The notes: a model not told the origin generated them from the letters alone. Shown: positions 1 to 5,873, counted from the first letter of the stretch. The stretch is DNA of 8,419 nucleotides from UBA6776 sp964636785 (GCA_964636785.1 CAZWVK010000113.1:1-8419); one strand, 5' to 3'. Numbers and translations are program-made.

Positions 1-1612
1 CATCCGCCAAACGCTGATGAACGCCCTTGAAAAAAATCGCCTTCATCACGCACTGCTATTTACAGGCCCAAGAGGCACCGGAAAAACATCAACGGCGCGG
101 ATTCTTGCGAAATCTTTAAGATGCCCGAATGCAAAGAACTTCACACCCTGTGGCCAGTGCACAGAATGCGAAGATATTCAAAATGGACGCAGCCTCAATG
201 TCATTGAGATTGATGGAGCTTCCAATAACGGTGTGGACGCTATTCGTGAGCTGAGAGACACCGTCGGTTATATGCCTTCATCCGGCAGCCATAAGATCTA
301 CATCATCGATGAAGTTCACATGCTTTCTCAGAGTGCATTCAACGCTCTTTTAAAGACCTTGGAAGAGCCTCCACCTCACGTGATTTTTATTTTTGCAACC
401 ACAGAAGTTCAAAAAATTCCGAACACAATACTCTCTCGCTGCCAAAGATTTGATTTCAGAAAGATTCCAATCAAATTGGTGTCGGAACATTTAGAGCGCA
501 TCGCTCAGGATGAAAAAGTAAATGTCTCAAAAGAGGCGATTTGGATGATTGCAAGACAAGGCGGCGGATCCATGCGAGATGGTCAAAGCCTTCTTGAGCA
601 AATGATTAATTTTTCAGGTGGTGAGATCTCATTACAAGATGTCGTTAATACTCTTGGATTAACTGACCGAGGAGCTCTTTATCGAGCTTGGTCAACCATC
701 GCAAATAAAGATCTTATATCTTTAAAAGCTTTGCTTCGTGATTTTTCTCAAAGTCATGTAGAGCCAAAAAGTTTTCTTGAAGATCTGATGGAAACTATTC
801 GCAACACTCTCTTAGTGAAAATTGCGGGTGAGAATCACGGCTTGGATTTACCCGAAGCTGAACTCACAGAGCTTCAAGGCCTCTCTTCAGTTCTCAGTGA
901 AGAGGATCTTCACTGGCAGTTCGATATGGCCTTAAAAGGCGCACAGGATTTAACTCGTGGAAGTGATACCCGATTGGTCTTAGAAATGATCCTTTTAAGA
1001 ATGGCCAGCGCACCGCGATTTAATGAACTCACCGCGGGAACTCCACCTCACACTAGCACTGCACATCAAGCTAACGCAGCCATTCTTCGCACAAACACGG
1101 CGTCGAAAGGCTCATCATCAACACAAACACAACAAAGCTCACCAGCCAAAGCTCAGCAATCATCGCCATTACCCGACTCCACCTCTGTCCCTACTCCTTC
1201 AGCCACTCAAACTAAAACCGATGAGTGGAGCGCTTTTGTCGATAAGGTGAAAGGGGTGAACGGTTTGATTGGTGCACAGCTTGAGAATTGTTATCTTAAA
1301 AATCAGAATGGAAAAAAGCTCACGTTGGCGGTCCCAAGCAAGCTTCGTTTTATCTTTGATAAAGTGAATCACCCGGATTTTAAAAAGAAGCTTTCTAATT
1401 ATTTAACGACGTTTTGGGGCCCTGGATTTGAAGTGGAAATCCAACTTGGCGACCTGGATTCCTCAGAAGCTCCAACTCCAAAAACCCTCTCGGTGCAGAA
1501 GCAAAATGAAGACGAAGCACGGGAGAAAGAGCTCATTGAAAACCATCCGTTGGTGAAATCTGCAAAAGGTGTTTTTAAAGCGGAAATTAAAGCAATTAAG
1601 GATATGAAATAG
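1..1612 (+). CDS. dnaX: DNA polymerase III tau/gamma subunit DnaX (5' end missing)
   Basis: Clamp-loader ATPase of the replicative DNA polymerase III holoenzyme, cytoplasmic. The reading frame is open from base 2. The first ATG (base 17) is internal, because the family has about 25-30 residues before the HH-A-L-L-F strand, including the usual RP-F-V-GQ region, so the true start lies left of the window. Counting from that ATG: Walker A GPRGTGKTS at 17-25; zinc-module cysteines C36, C45, C48, C51; Walker B DEVH at 98-101; SRC arginine finger R141; sensor-2 GSMRD with R187. Residues about 339-400 form a Ser/Thr/Gln/Pro-rich linker, followed by a C-terminal tau-type domain. It ends 19 bases before ybaB, as in many dnaX-ybaB-recR operons. 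An in-frame A-AAA-AAG heptamer lies at 1312-1318. Identification is essentially certain. Confidence 0.97.
   Translation, partial: IRQTLMNALEKNRLHHALLFTGPRGTGKTSTARILAKSLRCPNAKNFTPCGQCTECEDIQNGRSLNVIEIDGASNNGVDAIRELRDTVGYMPSSGSHKIYIIDEVHMLSQSAFNALLKTLEEPPPHVIFIFATTEVQKIPNTILSRCQRFDFRKIPIKLVSEHLERIAQDEKVNVSKEAIWMIARQGGGSMRDGQSLLEQMINFSGGEISLQDVVNTLGLTDRGALYRAWSTIANKDLISLKALLRDFSQSHVEPKSFLEDLMETIRNTLLVKIAGENHGLDLPEAELTELQGLSSVLSEEDLHWQFDMALKGAQDLTRGSDTRLVLEMILLRMASAPRFNELTAGTPPHTSTAHQANAAILRTNTASKGSSSTQTQQSSPAKAQQSSPLPDSTSVPTPSATQTKTDEWSAFVDKVKGVNGLIGAQLENCYLKNQNGKKLTLAVPSKLRFIFDKVNHPDFKKKLSNYLTTFWGPGFEVEIQLGDLDSSEAPTPKTLSVQKQNEDEAREKELIENHPLVKSAKGVFKAEIKAIKDMK
1312..1318 (+). other. candidate -1 frameshift heptamer A-AAA-AAG in dnaX
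   Basis: The heptamer sits in the correct zero-frame phase (ggA AAA AAG). It is the same heptamer that makes the gamma subunit from E. coli dnaX. A -1 slip would add 13 codons and stop at TGA 1357-1359, removing about 98 C-terminal residues of tau. Downstream I find only a 4-bp stem (TTGG 1325-1328 with CCAA 1334-1337), and no convincing upstream Shine-Dalgarno-like stimulator. The cut would fall inside the C-terminal domain rather than before it. The gene is rich in lysine codons, so chance is a real alternative. Confidence 0.3.
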
Positions 1613-1618
1613 ATCAAC

Positions 1619-1624
1619 AAGGAG
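1619..1624 (+). promoter_or_regulatory. ribosome binding site of ybaB
   Basis: AAGGAG ends 7 bases before the ATG at 1632. It fixes the ybaB start and shows that the gene has its own initiation signal despite the short gap after dnaX. Confidence 0.8.
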
Positions 1625-1631
1625 TTTTAGT

Positions 1632-1955
1632 ATGAAAGGTTTTGGTGGCGGCGGAGGGATGCAAGCCCTTATGAGACAAGCCAATCAAATGCAAAACAAA
1701 ATGAAGAAGCTTCAAGAGGAATTTGCGGCTCGTGAATTCGAAGGAACTTCTGGCGGCGGAGCTGTTAAAGTTATGGCTCTTGGCAACTATCAGATCAAAA
1801 GCGTGATTTTAAATCCCGAAACCCTTGAAGACCAAGAGATGCTTCAGGATTTGATTCTTACAGCCACAAATGAAGCCTTAAAACTCGTAAAATCAACATA
1901 TGATCAGGAAATGTCGAAACTGACTGGTGGATTTTCAATGCCAGGGATGTTCTAA
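1632..1955 (+). CDS. ybaB: YbaB/EbfC family nucleoid-associated protein
   Basis: Small DNA-binding nucleoid-associated protein. Family members form dimers that bind DNA with little sequence specificity. At 107 residues it matches the usual length of about 100-110. Visible hallmarks are the Gly-rich start followed by M-x(2)-LM-x-QA-x-QMQ-x-KM-x(2)-LQEE (residues about 10-30), the GTSGGGAVKV turn (about 39-48), NPE-x-LED-x-EML-QDL, and a Met/Gly-rich tail ending in PGMF. It lies between dnaX and recR, the classical position. In several bacteria the family is thought to act with RecR in repair. The start is supported by a well-placed AAGGAG. The stop precedes recR by 7 bases, so co-transcription is very likely. 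Confidence 0.95.
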   Translation: MKGFGGGGGMQALMRQANQMQNKMKKLQEEFAAREFEGTSGGGAVKVMALGNYQIKSVILNPETLEDQEMLQDLILTATNEALKLVKSTYDQEMSKLTGGFSMPGMF

Positions 1956-1962
1956 TCTCTAA

Positions 1963-2571
1963 ATGCTTGGAAAAATTCCTTCTTTAAACAAACTGATTTT
2001 AGAGTTGAGCCGCATCCCCGGTGTGGGGCCGAAGTCGGCTCAACGTATGGCCTATCATCTCATGCGCACGCCTCTCTCGCAGGTCGAAGCATTAAGAGAA
2101 TCGCTCAAAGCCGTAAAATTAAACGTCAAAGAATGCAAACAGTGCTTTGCCTTTGTTGAAGGTGTGGACATTTGCCACATCTGCTCAGATCTCACCCGCA
2201 GAGACGACCTACTCTGCATTGTGGAAGATCCATCCGACATTGATCGCATCGAAGGATCCGGCGTTTTCAATGGCAAGTACCACGTTCTTCATGGATCAAT
2301 CTCTCCTTTGGATGGAATTCAACCTGAAGATCTGAAAATTCCAGCGCTACTTCACCGTTTAGATGAGCCAGATAGCCCGGTCAAAGAGGTGCTATTGGCT
2401 TTAGATGCCGATTTAGAGGGTGACACGACAGTGCTTTATTTGGCGAAACTTCTTAAACAGCGAGGAATTTCAGCCTATCGTATAGCTCATGGGGTTCCCA
2501 TCGGTGGTGATATTGATTACATTGATCATAGAACACTTGGTCGTGCGATTGAAAACAGGGTTCAGGTTTAA
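1963..2571 (+). CDS. recR: recombination mediator RecR
   Basis: RecR works with RecO (and RecF) to load RecA onto SSB-coated gaps in recombinational repair; cytoplasmic. The 202-residue length is almost identical to E. coli RecR (201). Domains in order: N-terminal helix-hairpin-helix with IPGVGPKSAQR (residues 18-28); Cys4 zinc module C58, C61, C71, C74; Toprim domain from about residue 84 with VEDPSDI, SPLDGI and a DADLEGD segment where NPTVEGE is common; and the C-terminal RIAHGVPIGGDIDYID signature. The ATG follows ybaB by 7 bases without a clear Shine-Dalgarno at normal spacing (AGGGA at 1943-1947 is too far), which suggests translational coupling to ybaB. The TAA shares its last A with the mglA ATG. 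Confidence 0.97.
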   Translation: MLGKIPSLNKLILELSRIPGVGPKSAQRMAYHLMRTPLSQVEALRESLKAVKLNVKECKQCFAFVEGVDICHICSDLTRRDDLLCIVEDPSDIDRIEGSGVFNGKYHVLHGSISPLDGIQPEDLKIPALLHRLDEPDSPVKEVLLALDADLEGDTTVLYLAKLLKQRGISAYRIAHGVPIGGDIDYIDHRTLGRAIENRVQV

Positions 2572-3161
2572 TGTCGTTTATTAATTATAACGCCAAAGAA
2601 ATTCACTGTAAGGTTGTCTACTACGGTCCCTCGTTAGGGGGAAAGACCACAAACCTTCAGTGGGTTTATCAAAAAACAATGGATGGAGGTAAATCCGATT
2701 TGTTCTCCATCCCAGGCGATGCCGAGAGAACCTTGTTTTTTGATTTCCTTCCTTTGAACGTGGGCGAGATTCAAGGGTTTAAAACAAGATTTCATCTTTA
2801 TACCGTACCCGGTCAGGTGGTTTACGACGCCTCTAGAAAATTGATTTTAAAAGGCCTTGATGGACTGATCTTTGTCGCCGACTCACAAGAAGAGCGCATG
2901 GAAGAAAACATTCAGGCTCTCCAGAACCTTGAGCGAAATCTCACTCAGCAAGGCTACGATATCAACGAAGTGCCACTCGTGTTTCAGTACAACAAACGTG
3001 ATCTTCCAAACGCAGTTCCACTCAGCGAAATGCGAAACGCTTTGAATAAATACAACTGCCCTGACTTCGAAGGCACCGCCTCTGAAGGAAAAGGTGTGTT
3101 TGAGTCCCTAAAAAGTGTTTCGAAATCCATTATCAATGTTTTAAAGGGCGGAGAACTGTAG
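2571..3161 (+). CDS. mglA: MglA-like Ras-family polarity GTPase with Ser in the P-loop
   Basis: Small GTPase of the MglA family, which sets the leading pole in myxobacterial gliding and pilus motility; in Bdellovibrio it is reported to affect prey invasion and pili. Its 196 residues align without gaps to Myxococcus MglA as I recall that sequence: P-loop GPSLGGKTTN (19-28), R53 and T54 in the switch I region, TVPGQ (78-82) with Q82, YDASRK following, NKRD (141-144) and a TASEG G5 loop (169-173). Catalytic R53 and Q82 are kept, but residue 21, equivalent to Ras G12, is Ser instead of Gly. TAATG links the start to the recR stop, implying coupled translation. No roadblock-domain MglB gene lies nearby, unlike the myxococcal mglBA operon. 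The family call is firm; the exact role here is inferred. Confidence 0.94.
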   Translation: MSFINYNAKEIHCKVVYYGPSLGGKTTNLQWVYQKTMDGGKSDLFSIPGDAERTLFFDFLPLNVGEIQGFKTRFHLYTVPGQVVYDASRKLILKGLDGLIFVADSQEERMEENIQALQNLERNLTQQGYDINEVPLVFQYNKRDLPNAVPLSEMRNALNKYNCPDFEGTASEGKGVFESLKSVSKSIINVLKGGEL

Positions 3162-3174
3162 TAAGTTCCCCTTC

Positions 3175-4131
3175 GTGGACATCGTAGAGCGCATTCAAAA
3201 ACTCAAAAAAGAAAAGAACGCACTCATTCTTTCGCATTTTTATGAAGAGGGTGTGATTCAGGACTTGGCCGATGAGGTGGGTGACAGTCTTTACTTGGCT
3301 CAAAAAGGAGAAGGTGCCGAGAATCCCATTGTGCTTTTGGCTGGTGTGGTTTTTATGGCTGAAAGTGTAAAGATCCTCTCTCCTGAAAAAACGGTATTGG
3401 TGCCGGATATGGCGGCTGGATGTTCACTGGTCGACTCTTCACCTGCTGAGAAGTACCGTGAATGGCGCCTTCAATATCCCGATGCGATCTGTATCAGCTA
3501 TATCAATTGCAGTGCTGAAGTGAAGGCTCTGTCCGATGTGATTTGCACCTCTTCCAATGCAGAAAAGATTGTAAACACCATTCCAAAAGATCGACGCATT
3601 CTTTTTGGTCCGGATAAAAACTTAGGACGTTATCTTTCTAAAAAGTTAAACCGTGAAATGATTCTTTGGCCTGGTGCATGTGAAGTTCATATTTTATTTT
3701 CTTCTCGAAAACTCTTTGAACTTAAAACGGAACATCCCGACGCATTGGTGATTGCACATCCGGAGTGTGATGAAGCGGTCCTTCAATACGCAGATATTAT
3801 TGGGGCGACATCCACTTTACTTAAAGCCGTTAAAGAGCGCCCTGAGAAAAAGTTTATTGTGGCGACAGAGACTGGAATTTTTCATCAAATGAAAAAGGCC
3901 AGACCCGAGGCTGAACTTATTCAGGCTCCCGCCCAAGGAAGCTGCGCGTGCAACGACTGCCCTTATATGAAATTGAACAGCTTGGAAAAGATTGAACTGG
4001 CTCTTAAAAACGAAACACCTAAAATTGACCTTCCTCAGCAACTGATGGAAAAGGCTCGAGTTTCATTGGACCGAATGATGAGAATTACCCGCGGCGAATC
4101 GGTTCAGTGGCCTGAAATATTCACTGGTTAG
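3175..4131 (+). CDS. nadA: quinolinate synthase NadA
   Basis: Cytoplasmic 4Fe-4S enzyme that condenses iminoaspartate with dihydroxyacetone phosphate to quinolinate in de novo NAD synthesis; it normally partners with NadB and NadC, which are not in this window. The 318 residues show three repeated domains. Likely cluster ligands are C83 (DMAAGCSL), C169 (WPGACEVH) and C262 (CNDCPYM). Other family positions visible are H21 and Y23 (SHFYE), SILSPEK-like ILSPEK (67-72), Y109/N111 (SYINCSA), H195/E197 (AHPEC) and GATS (210-213). I chose the GTG at 3175: it is 14 bases after the mglA stop, and no better start precedes the conserved region. The Shine-Dalgarno is poor (GGAG at 3150-3153 is distant), so readthrough coupling from mglA is likely. 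Probably the last gene of the dnaX transcription unit. Confidence 0.96.
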   Translation: MDIVERIQKLKKEKNALILSHFYEEGVIQDLADEVGDSLYLAQKGEGAENPIVLLAGVVFMAESVKILSPEKTVLVPDMAAGCSLVDSSPAEKYREWRLQYPDAICISYINCSAEVKALSDVICTSSNAEKIVNTIPKDRRILFGPDKNLGRYLSKKLNREMILWPGACEVHILFSSRKLFELKTEHPDALVIAHPECDEAVLQYADIIGATSTLLKAVKERPEKKFIVATETGIFHQMKKARPEAELIQAPAQGSCACNDCPYMKLNSLEKIELALKNETPKIDLPQQLMEKARVSLDRMMRITRGESVQWPEIFTG

Positions 4132-4136
4132 AGCAT

Positions 4137-4149
4137 TCTCAAAATGAGA
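4137..4149. repeat. short inverted repeat after nadA
   Basis: TCTCA (4137-4141), a 3-base loop and TGAGA (4145-4149) start 5 bases after the nadA stop. It could end the dnaX-nadA transcript, but the stem has only 5 bp and no T-run follows, so terminator function is doubtful. Confidence 0.2.
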
Positions 4150-4167
4150 CTAGGTAAATATTTCCCT

Positions 4168-4193
4168 TAACTTTGGTCCAGGGTCTCCGATGA
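4168..4193 (+). promoter_or_regulatory. possible sigma-28-type promoter upstream of the PilZ gene
   Basis: TAAC (4168-4171), 14 bases, then TCCGATGA (4186-4193). The E. coli FliA consensus is TAAA, 15 bases, GCCGATAA. The CCGAT core is intact, but the -35 half is 3 of 4 and the spacer is one base short. The predicted start near 4200 would give a leader of about 36 bases before the ATG at 4237. Only suggestive, since CCGAT also occurs by chance inside genes here. Confidence 0.25.
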
Positions 4194-4222
4194 GTTAATT
4201 AAGCGAAATGCAAATGCTGATG

Positions 4223-4228
4223 AAGGAG
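4223..4228 (+). promoter_or_regulatory. ribosome binding site of the PilZ gene
   Basis: AAGGAG with an 8-base spacer to the ATG at 4237. It fixes that start. Confidence 0.8.
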
Positions 4229-4236
4229 TTCTAATC

Positions 4237-4641
4237 ATGTCCGCTGAAAGAAGAATCGCAGAGCGAAAAATCGTAGACCCTGTTCGAGTTGCCGAACTAA
4301 CTTCACTTTCAAATTACAATGTGATCGCAAAAGAAGGAACCATTATAGATGCTTCCCCTTCTGGCTTTTTACTTAAAGTCGATCGCGTAGATCTAATCCC
4401 TGAAGAGTTTCGTAAAAACTTAAGTCTTCACCCACTCATTGGAGATCAGGTGGTGATGTTCTTACCGCAAATGAATTTGGATCTGGATGGAACTGTAACC
4501 CGCGCTCACCACACGGGCCGAGGGACCTTTGAAATCGCCGTGACATTTTCACAAGATGTTCCTGAGTACTGGCGCGACTGCCTGGTCGATCTCTTACCAG
4601 CACCTGGAGAATTCGACCAAATCCAACCCTACGACGACTAA
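4237..4641 (+). CDS. single-domain PilZ protein, candidate c-di-GMP receptor
   Basis: A 134-residue soluble protein that is essentially one PilZ domain. The two c-di-GMP-binding signatures are both present and intact: RxxxR as R6-x3-R10 (within AERRIAERK) and DxSxxG as D38-A-S-P-S-G43. A beta-barrel-like pattern follows, with hydrophobic strands around FLLKV, GDQVVMFL, LDGTVTRAHH and GTFEIAVTF. No signal peptide, membrane segment or partner domain is seen, so it probably acts by binding another protein when c-di-GMP rises. A strong Shine-Dalgarno supports the start. It is separated from nadA by 105 bases, likely with its own promoter. Its stop interlocks with that of the minus-strand gene downstream (4-base overlap). 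The target process is unknown; motility or surface behaviour is the common theme of the family. Confidence 0.85.
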   Translation: MSAERRIAERKIVDPVRVAELTSLSNYNVIAKEGTIIDASPSGFLLKVDRVDLIPEEFRKNLSLHPLIGDQVVMFLPQMNLDLDGTVTRAHHTGRGTFEIAVTFSQDVPEYWRDCLVDLLPAPGEFDQIQPYDD

Positions 4642-5288
4642 AGATCGACGAATTTAGGAAGGCCCGCTTCCTTGGCAAGAACGAGCGGGTAATGGGTTGG
4701 AAGGAACCACGACAATGCCTCTGCCAGTGCTCGATGTTCACGATCGGGCGGATTCCCAAGTGAATCCAAAGAAACAATCAAATCAGTCTGCGAAAAATCT
4801 TTATTAGTTGCCACCAAAATTTTGGGATAACGAACGCCTTGGGCCTGAAGGAATTGCTTTAAGACGGAGCGCACATACTTGGGAAGATAAGCTTCTGATG
4901 GTGGACCGAATGTCACTTGATCGGCTTTTTGGTACTGAACGGGGCCGGACTTCGTGGCCACATCAAAATTTTGAAACTGACCCGTTTCTTTGAAATTCCA
5001 AATCATTCCATAAGTGAAGATATAATCCGGCATCATCTTATAGGCATTTAAGACCAGACCAATTCCTCGAGTCGAGAGCCACTCCACGACGCGAGTCACT
5101 GGCTCACCCGCTTGCGGCGAAGACTTCACATAGAGATAGGGCCACCCATCCGGACCGCTTTGCGCGTCTTGAGAGCTGAGCTCGACCTTTGCCTCGGAGA
5201 AAGCAATCATAAGCGCCCTTTCCCACTCTAAATTTCTATAGGATTCGGGCTGACTTAGGAGCTGAAAAAGATCTAGGGTTCTTGCCAT
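4638..5288 (-). CDS. uncharacterised 216-residue cytoplasmic protein
   Basis: I do not recognise the family. I chose the ATG at 5288 over the TTG two codons upstream (5294). Neither has a clear Shine-Dalgarno, so leaderless or weak initiation is possible. The product has no cysteines, signal peptide or membrane helix. It begins with a helical LDLFQLLSQPESYRN segment, has an alternating middle region rich in aromatic residues (GWPYLYVKS, MPDYIFTYGMIWNFKE), then ends with KILVATNKDFSQTDLIVSLDS in two strand-like pieces and a polar NPPDREHRALAEAL helix before a Leu/Pro/Tyr-rich tail. The mixed alpha/beta look and Pro-Asp-Arg-Glu-His stretch suggest a compact enzyme-like or binding fold. It converges on the PilZ gene (stops share CTAA) and diverges from the small membrane pair. 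Coding is supported by length, uniform composition and the tight packing of its borders. Confidence 0.75.
   Translation of the reverse strand: MARTLDLFQLLSQPESYRNLEWERALMIAFSEAKVELSSQDAQSGPDGWPYLYVKSSPQAGEPVTRVVEWLSTRGIGLVLNAYKMMPDYIFTYGMIWNFKETGQFQNFDVATKSGPVQYQKADQVTFGPPSEAYLPKYVRSVLKQFLQAQGVRYPKILVATNKDFSQTDLIVSLDSLGNPPDREHRALAEALSWFLPTHYPLVLAKEAGLPKFVDL
4656..4689. repeat. overlapping inverted repeats near the PilZ gene 3' end
   Basis: AGGAAG (4656-4661) pairs with CTTCCT (4667-4672) over a 5-base loop. Alternatively CCCGCT (4663-4668) pairs with AGCGGG (4684-4689), with a small CTT/AAG inner stem. The two folds exclude each other. They lie 15-48 bases after the PilZ stop, inside the 3' end of the opposing gene. 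They could stop or stabilise the PilZ transcript, but no T-run follows on either strand. Confidence 0.25.
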
Positions 5289-5315
5289 AAACAATAGCTA
5301 ACGAAGTGCCGATCA
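5288..5315 (+). promoter_or_regulatory. sigma-28 (FliA)-like promoter upstream of the small membrane gene pair
   Basis: TAAA (5288-5291), 16 bases, then GCCGATCA (5308-5315). Compared with TAAA-N15-GCCGATAA this matches 4 of 4 in the core -35 and 7 of 8 in the -10, with a spacer one base long. Transcription would begin near 5322, leaving a leader of about 25 bases that holds the AGGAG at 5334-5338. The -35 element abuts the start codon of the divergent gene. Confidence 0.45.
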
Positions 5316-5333
5316 AGAATCAAGAACTTCACC

Positions 5334-5338
5334 AGGAG
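5334..5338 (+). promoter_or_regulatory. ribosome binding site of the tail-anchored protein gene
   Basis: AGGAG with an 8-base spacer to the ATG at 5347; it supports that start and hence translation of this 72-codon gene. Confidence 0.75.
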
Positions 5339-5346
5339 TATTCATA

Positions 5347-5565
5347 ATGGCCAAAGATTCTCTCTCGGATCATATCAACGAACTCAAAGCGCTATTAGCC
5401 GAATACCAGCCTCATGTGGAAGAAGCGCTAGGACAGGCCCACGAAACCCTACAGAAAGAAGCAAAGAAGGCTCTTGATGAAAAGCCTCTTATGACATTAG
5501 GCCTCACAGCGGTTGTGTTTTTAATCTTAGGTTTTGTTTTCGGACGCTGCGGTAAAAGCAAATGA
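5347..5565 (+). CDS. small tail-anchored membrane protein, YqjD/ElaB (DUF883)-like
   Basis: A 72-residue protein with an acidic amphipathic helix (about 6-45) containing several Glu/Ala/Leu-rich turns, then KPLMTLGL leading into one hydrophobic segment (about 48-66) that ends in GRCGKSK. This architecture, with a helix, a Pro before the membrane span and a short basic C-terminal tail, is that of the YqjD/ElaB/DUF883 group of C-tail-anchored inner-membrane proteins. In E. coli some members bind ribosomes in stationary phase. The typical family ending has RR where this has RC. The TGA overlaps the next ATG (ATGA at 5562-5565), so the two are translationally coupled. A FliA-like promoter and good Shine-Dalgarno precede it. 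Similarity is judged by pattern, so the family call is moderate. Confidence 0.75.
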   Translation: MAKDSLSDHINELKALLAEYQPHVEEALGQAHETLQKEAKKALDEKPLMTLGLTAVVFLILGFVFGRCGKSK

Positions 5566-5873
5566 ATGTGTTAATGAAGATTCTTCTCAAAGCGGCCGCT
5601 TTGTACAATCTGAAGAAAAAAGGCGAGCAGATCTATCACTCAGGCCTTAATACGGCGAGAAGATCACTTCGATACTTATTTTTTATTTTTATTCTTTCGC
5701 AGATTTTTATCTGTGGACTGGCATTGACGCTTTATTCAACCTATCAGCTGCTCCCCCTGGATGAAGCTGCAAAACAGTATTGTTTACTAGCTACAGGTTT
5801 GATTTTCGTTTTAGTGCCCCTAGCACTTGTTCTCTGGGGCACCTCTAAAAGGACTTGGAAGATTAAATATTAA
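5562..5873 (+). CDS. small two-span membrane protein, YqjE-like
   Basis: A 103-residue protein with a basic amphipathic N-terminus (residues 1-37, many Lys/Arg), a first membrane span at about 38-60, a short loop with LPLDEAAKQ, a second span at about 74-93, and a basic tail TSKRTWKIKY. Two helices joined by a short loop, directly after a DUF883-like gene, recall YqjE (phage-holin-superfamily, DUF1469) in the E. coli yqjDE arrangement. I base this on layout and topology, not on a clear sequence signature. The start is fixed by the ATGA overlap with the upstream stop. The gene ends at a TTAA shared with the stop of the convergent gene. It probably resides in the inner membrane and may partner with the tail-anchored protein. 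Confidence 0.7.
   Translation: MNVLMKILLKAAALYNLKKKGEQIYHSGLNTARRSLRYLFFIFILSQIFICGLALTLYSTYQLLPLDEAAKQYCLLATGLIFVLVPLALVLWGTSKRTWKIKY

Noticed and set aside
29..37. Another A-AAA-AAT run at the 5' end of dnaX as a slippery site
   Set aside because: It lies in the early ATPase domain, where a shift would destroy the protein, and reflects Glu-Lys-Asn codons.
1399..1684. Minus-strand open frames opposite the dnaX end and ybaB start
   Set aside because: They are antisense to two well-identified genes, have no ribosome binding site and their translations are low-complexity Phe/Ser/Cys-rich shadows.
3267..3276. GCCGATGA within nadA as a sigma-28 -10 element
   Set aside because: It lies inside a conserved coding stretch (Ala-Asp-Glu) and has no TAAA at the right distance; it shows that CCGAT alone is weak evidence.
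4436..4777. Minus-strand 113-codon frame overlapping the PilZ gene
   Set aside because: It lies in a different frame across two better-supported genes and its Arg/Pro-rich translation has no recognisable feature.
5292..5294. TTG as the start of the 216-residue minus-strand gene
   Set aside because: An ATG lies two codons downstream and neither site has a Shine-Dalgarno, so the ATG is preferred.
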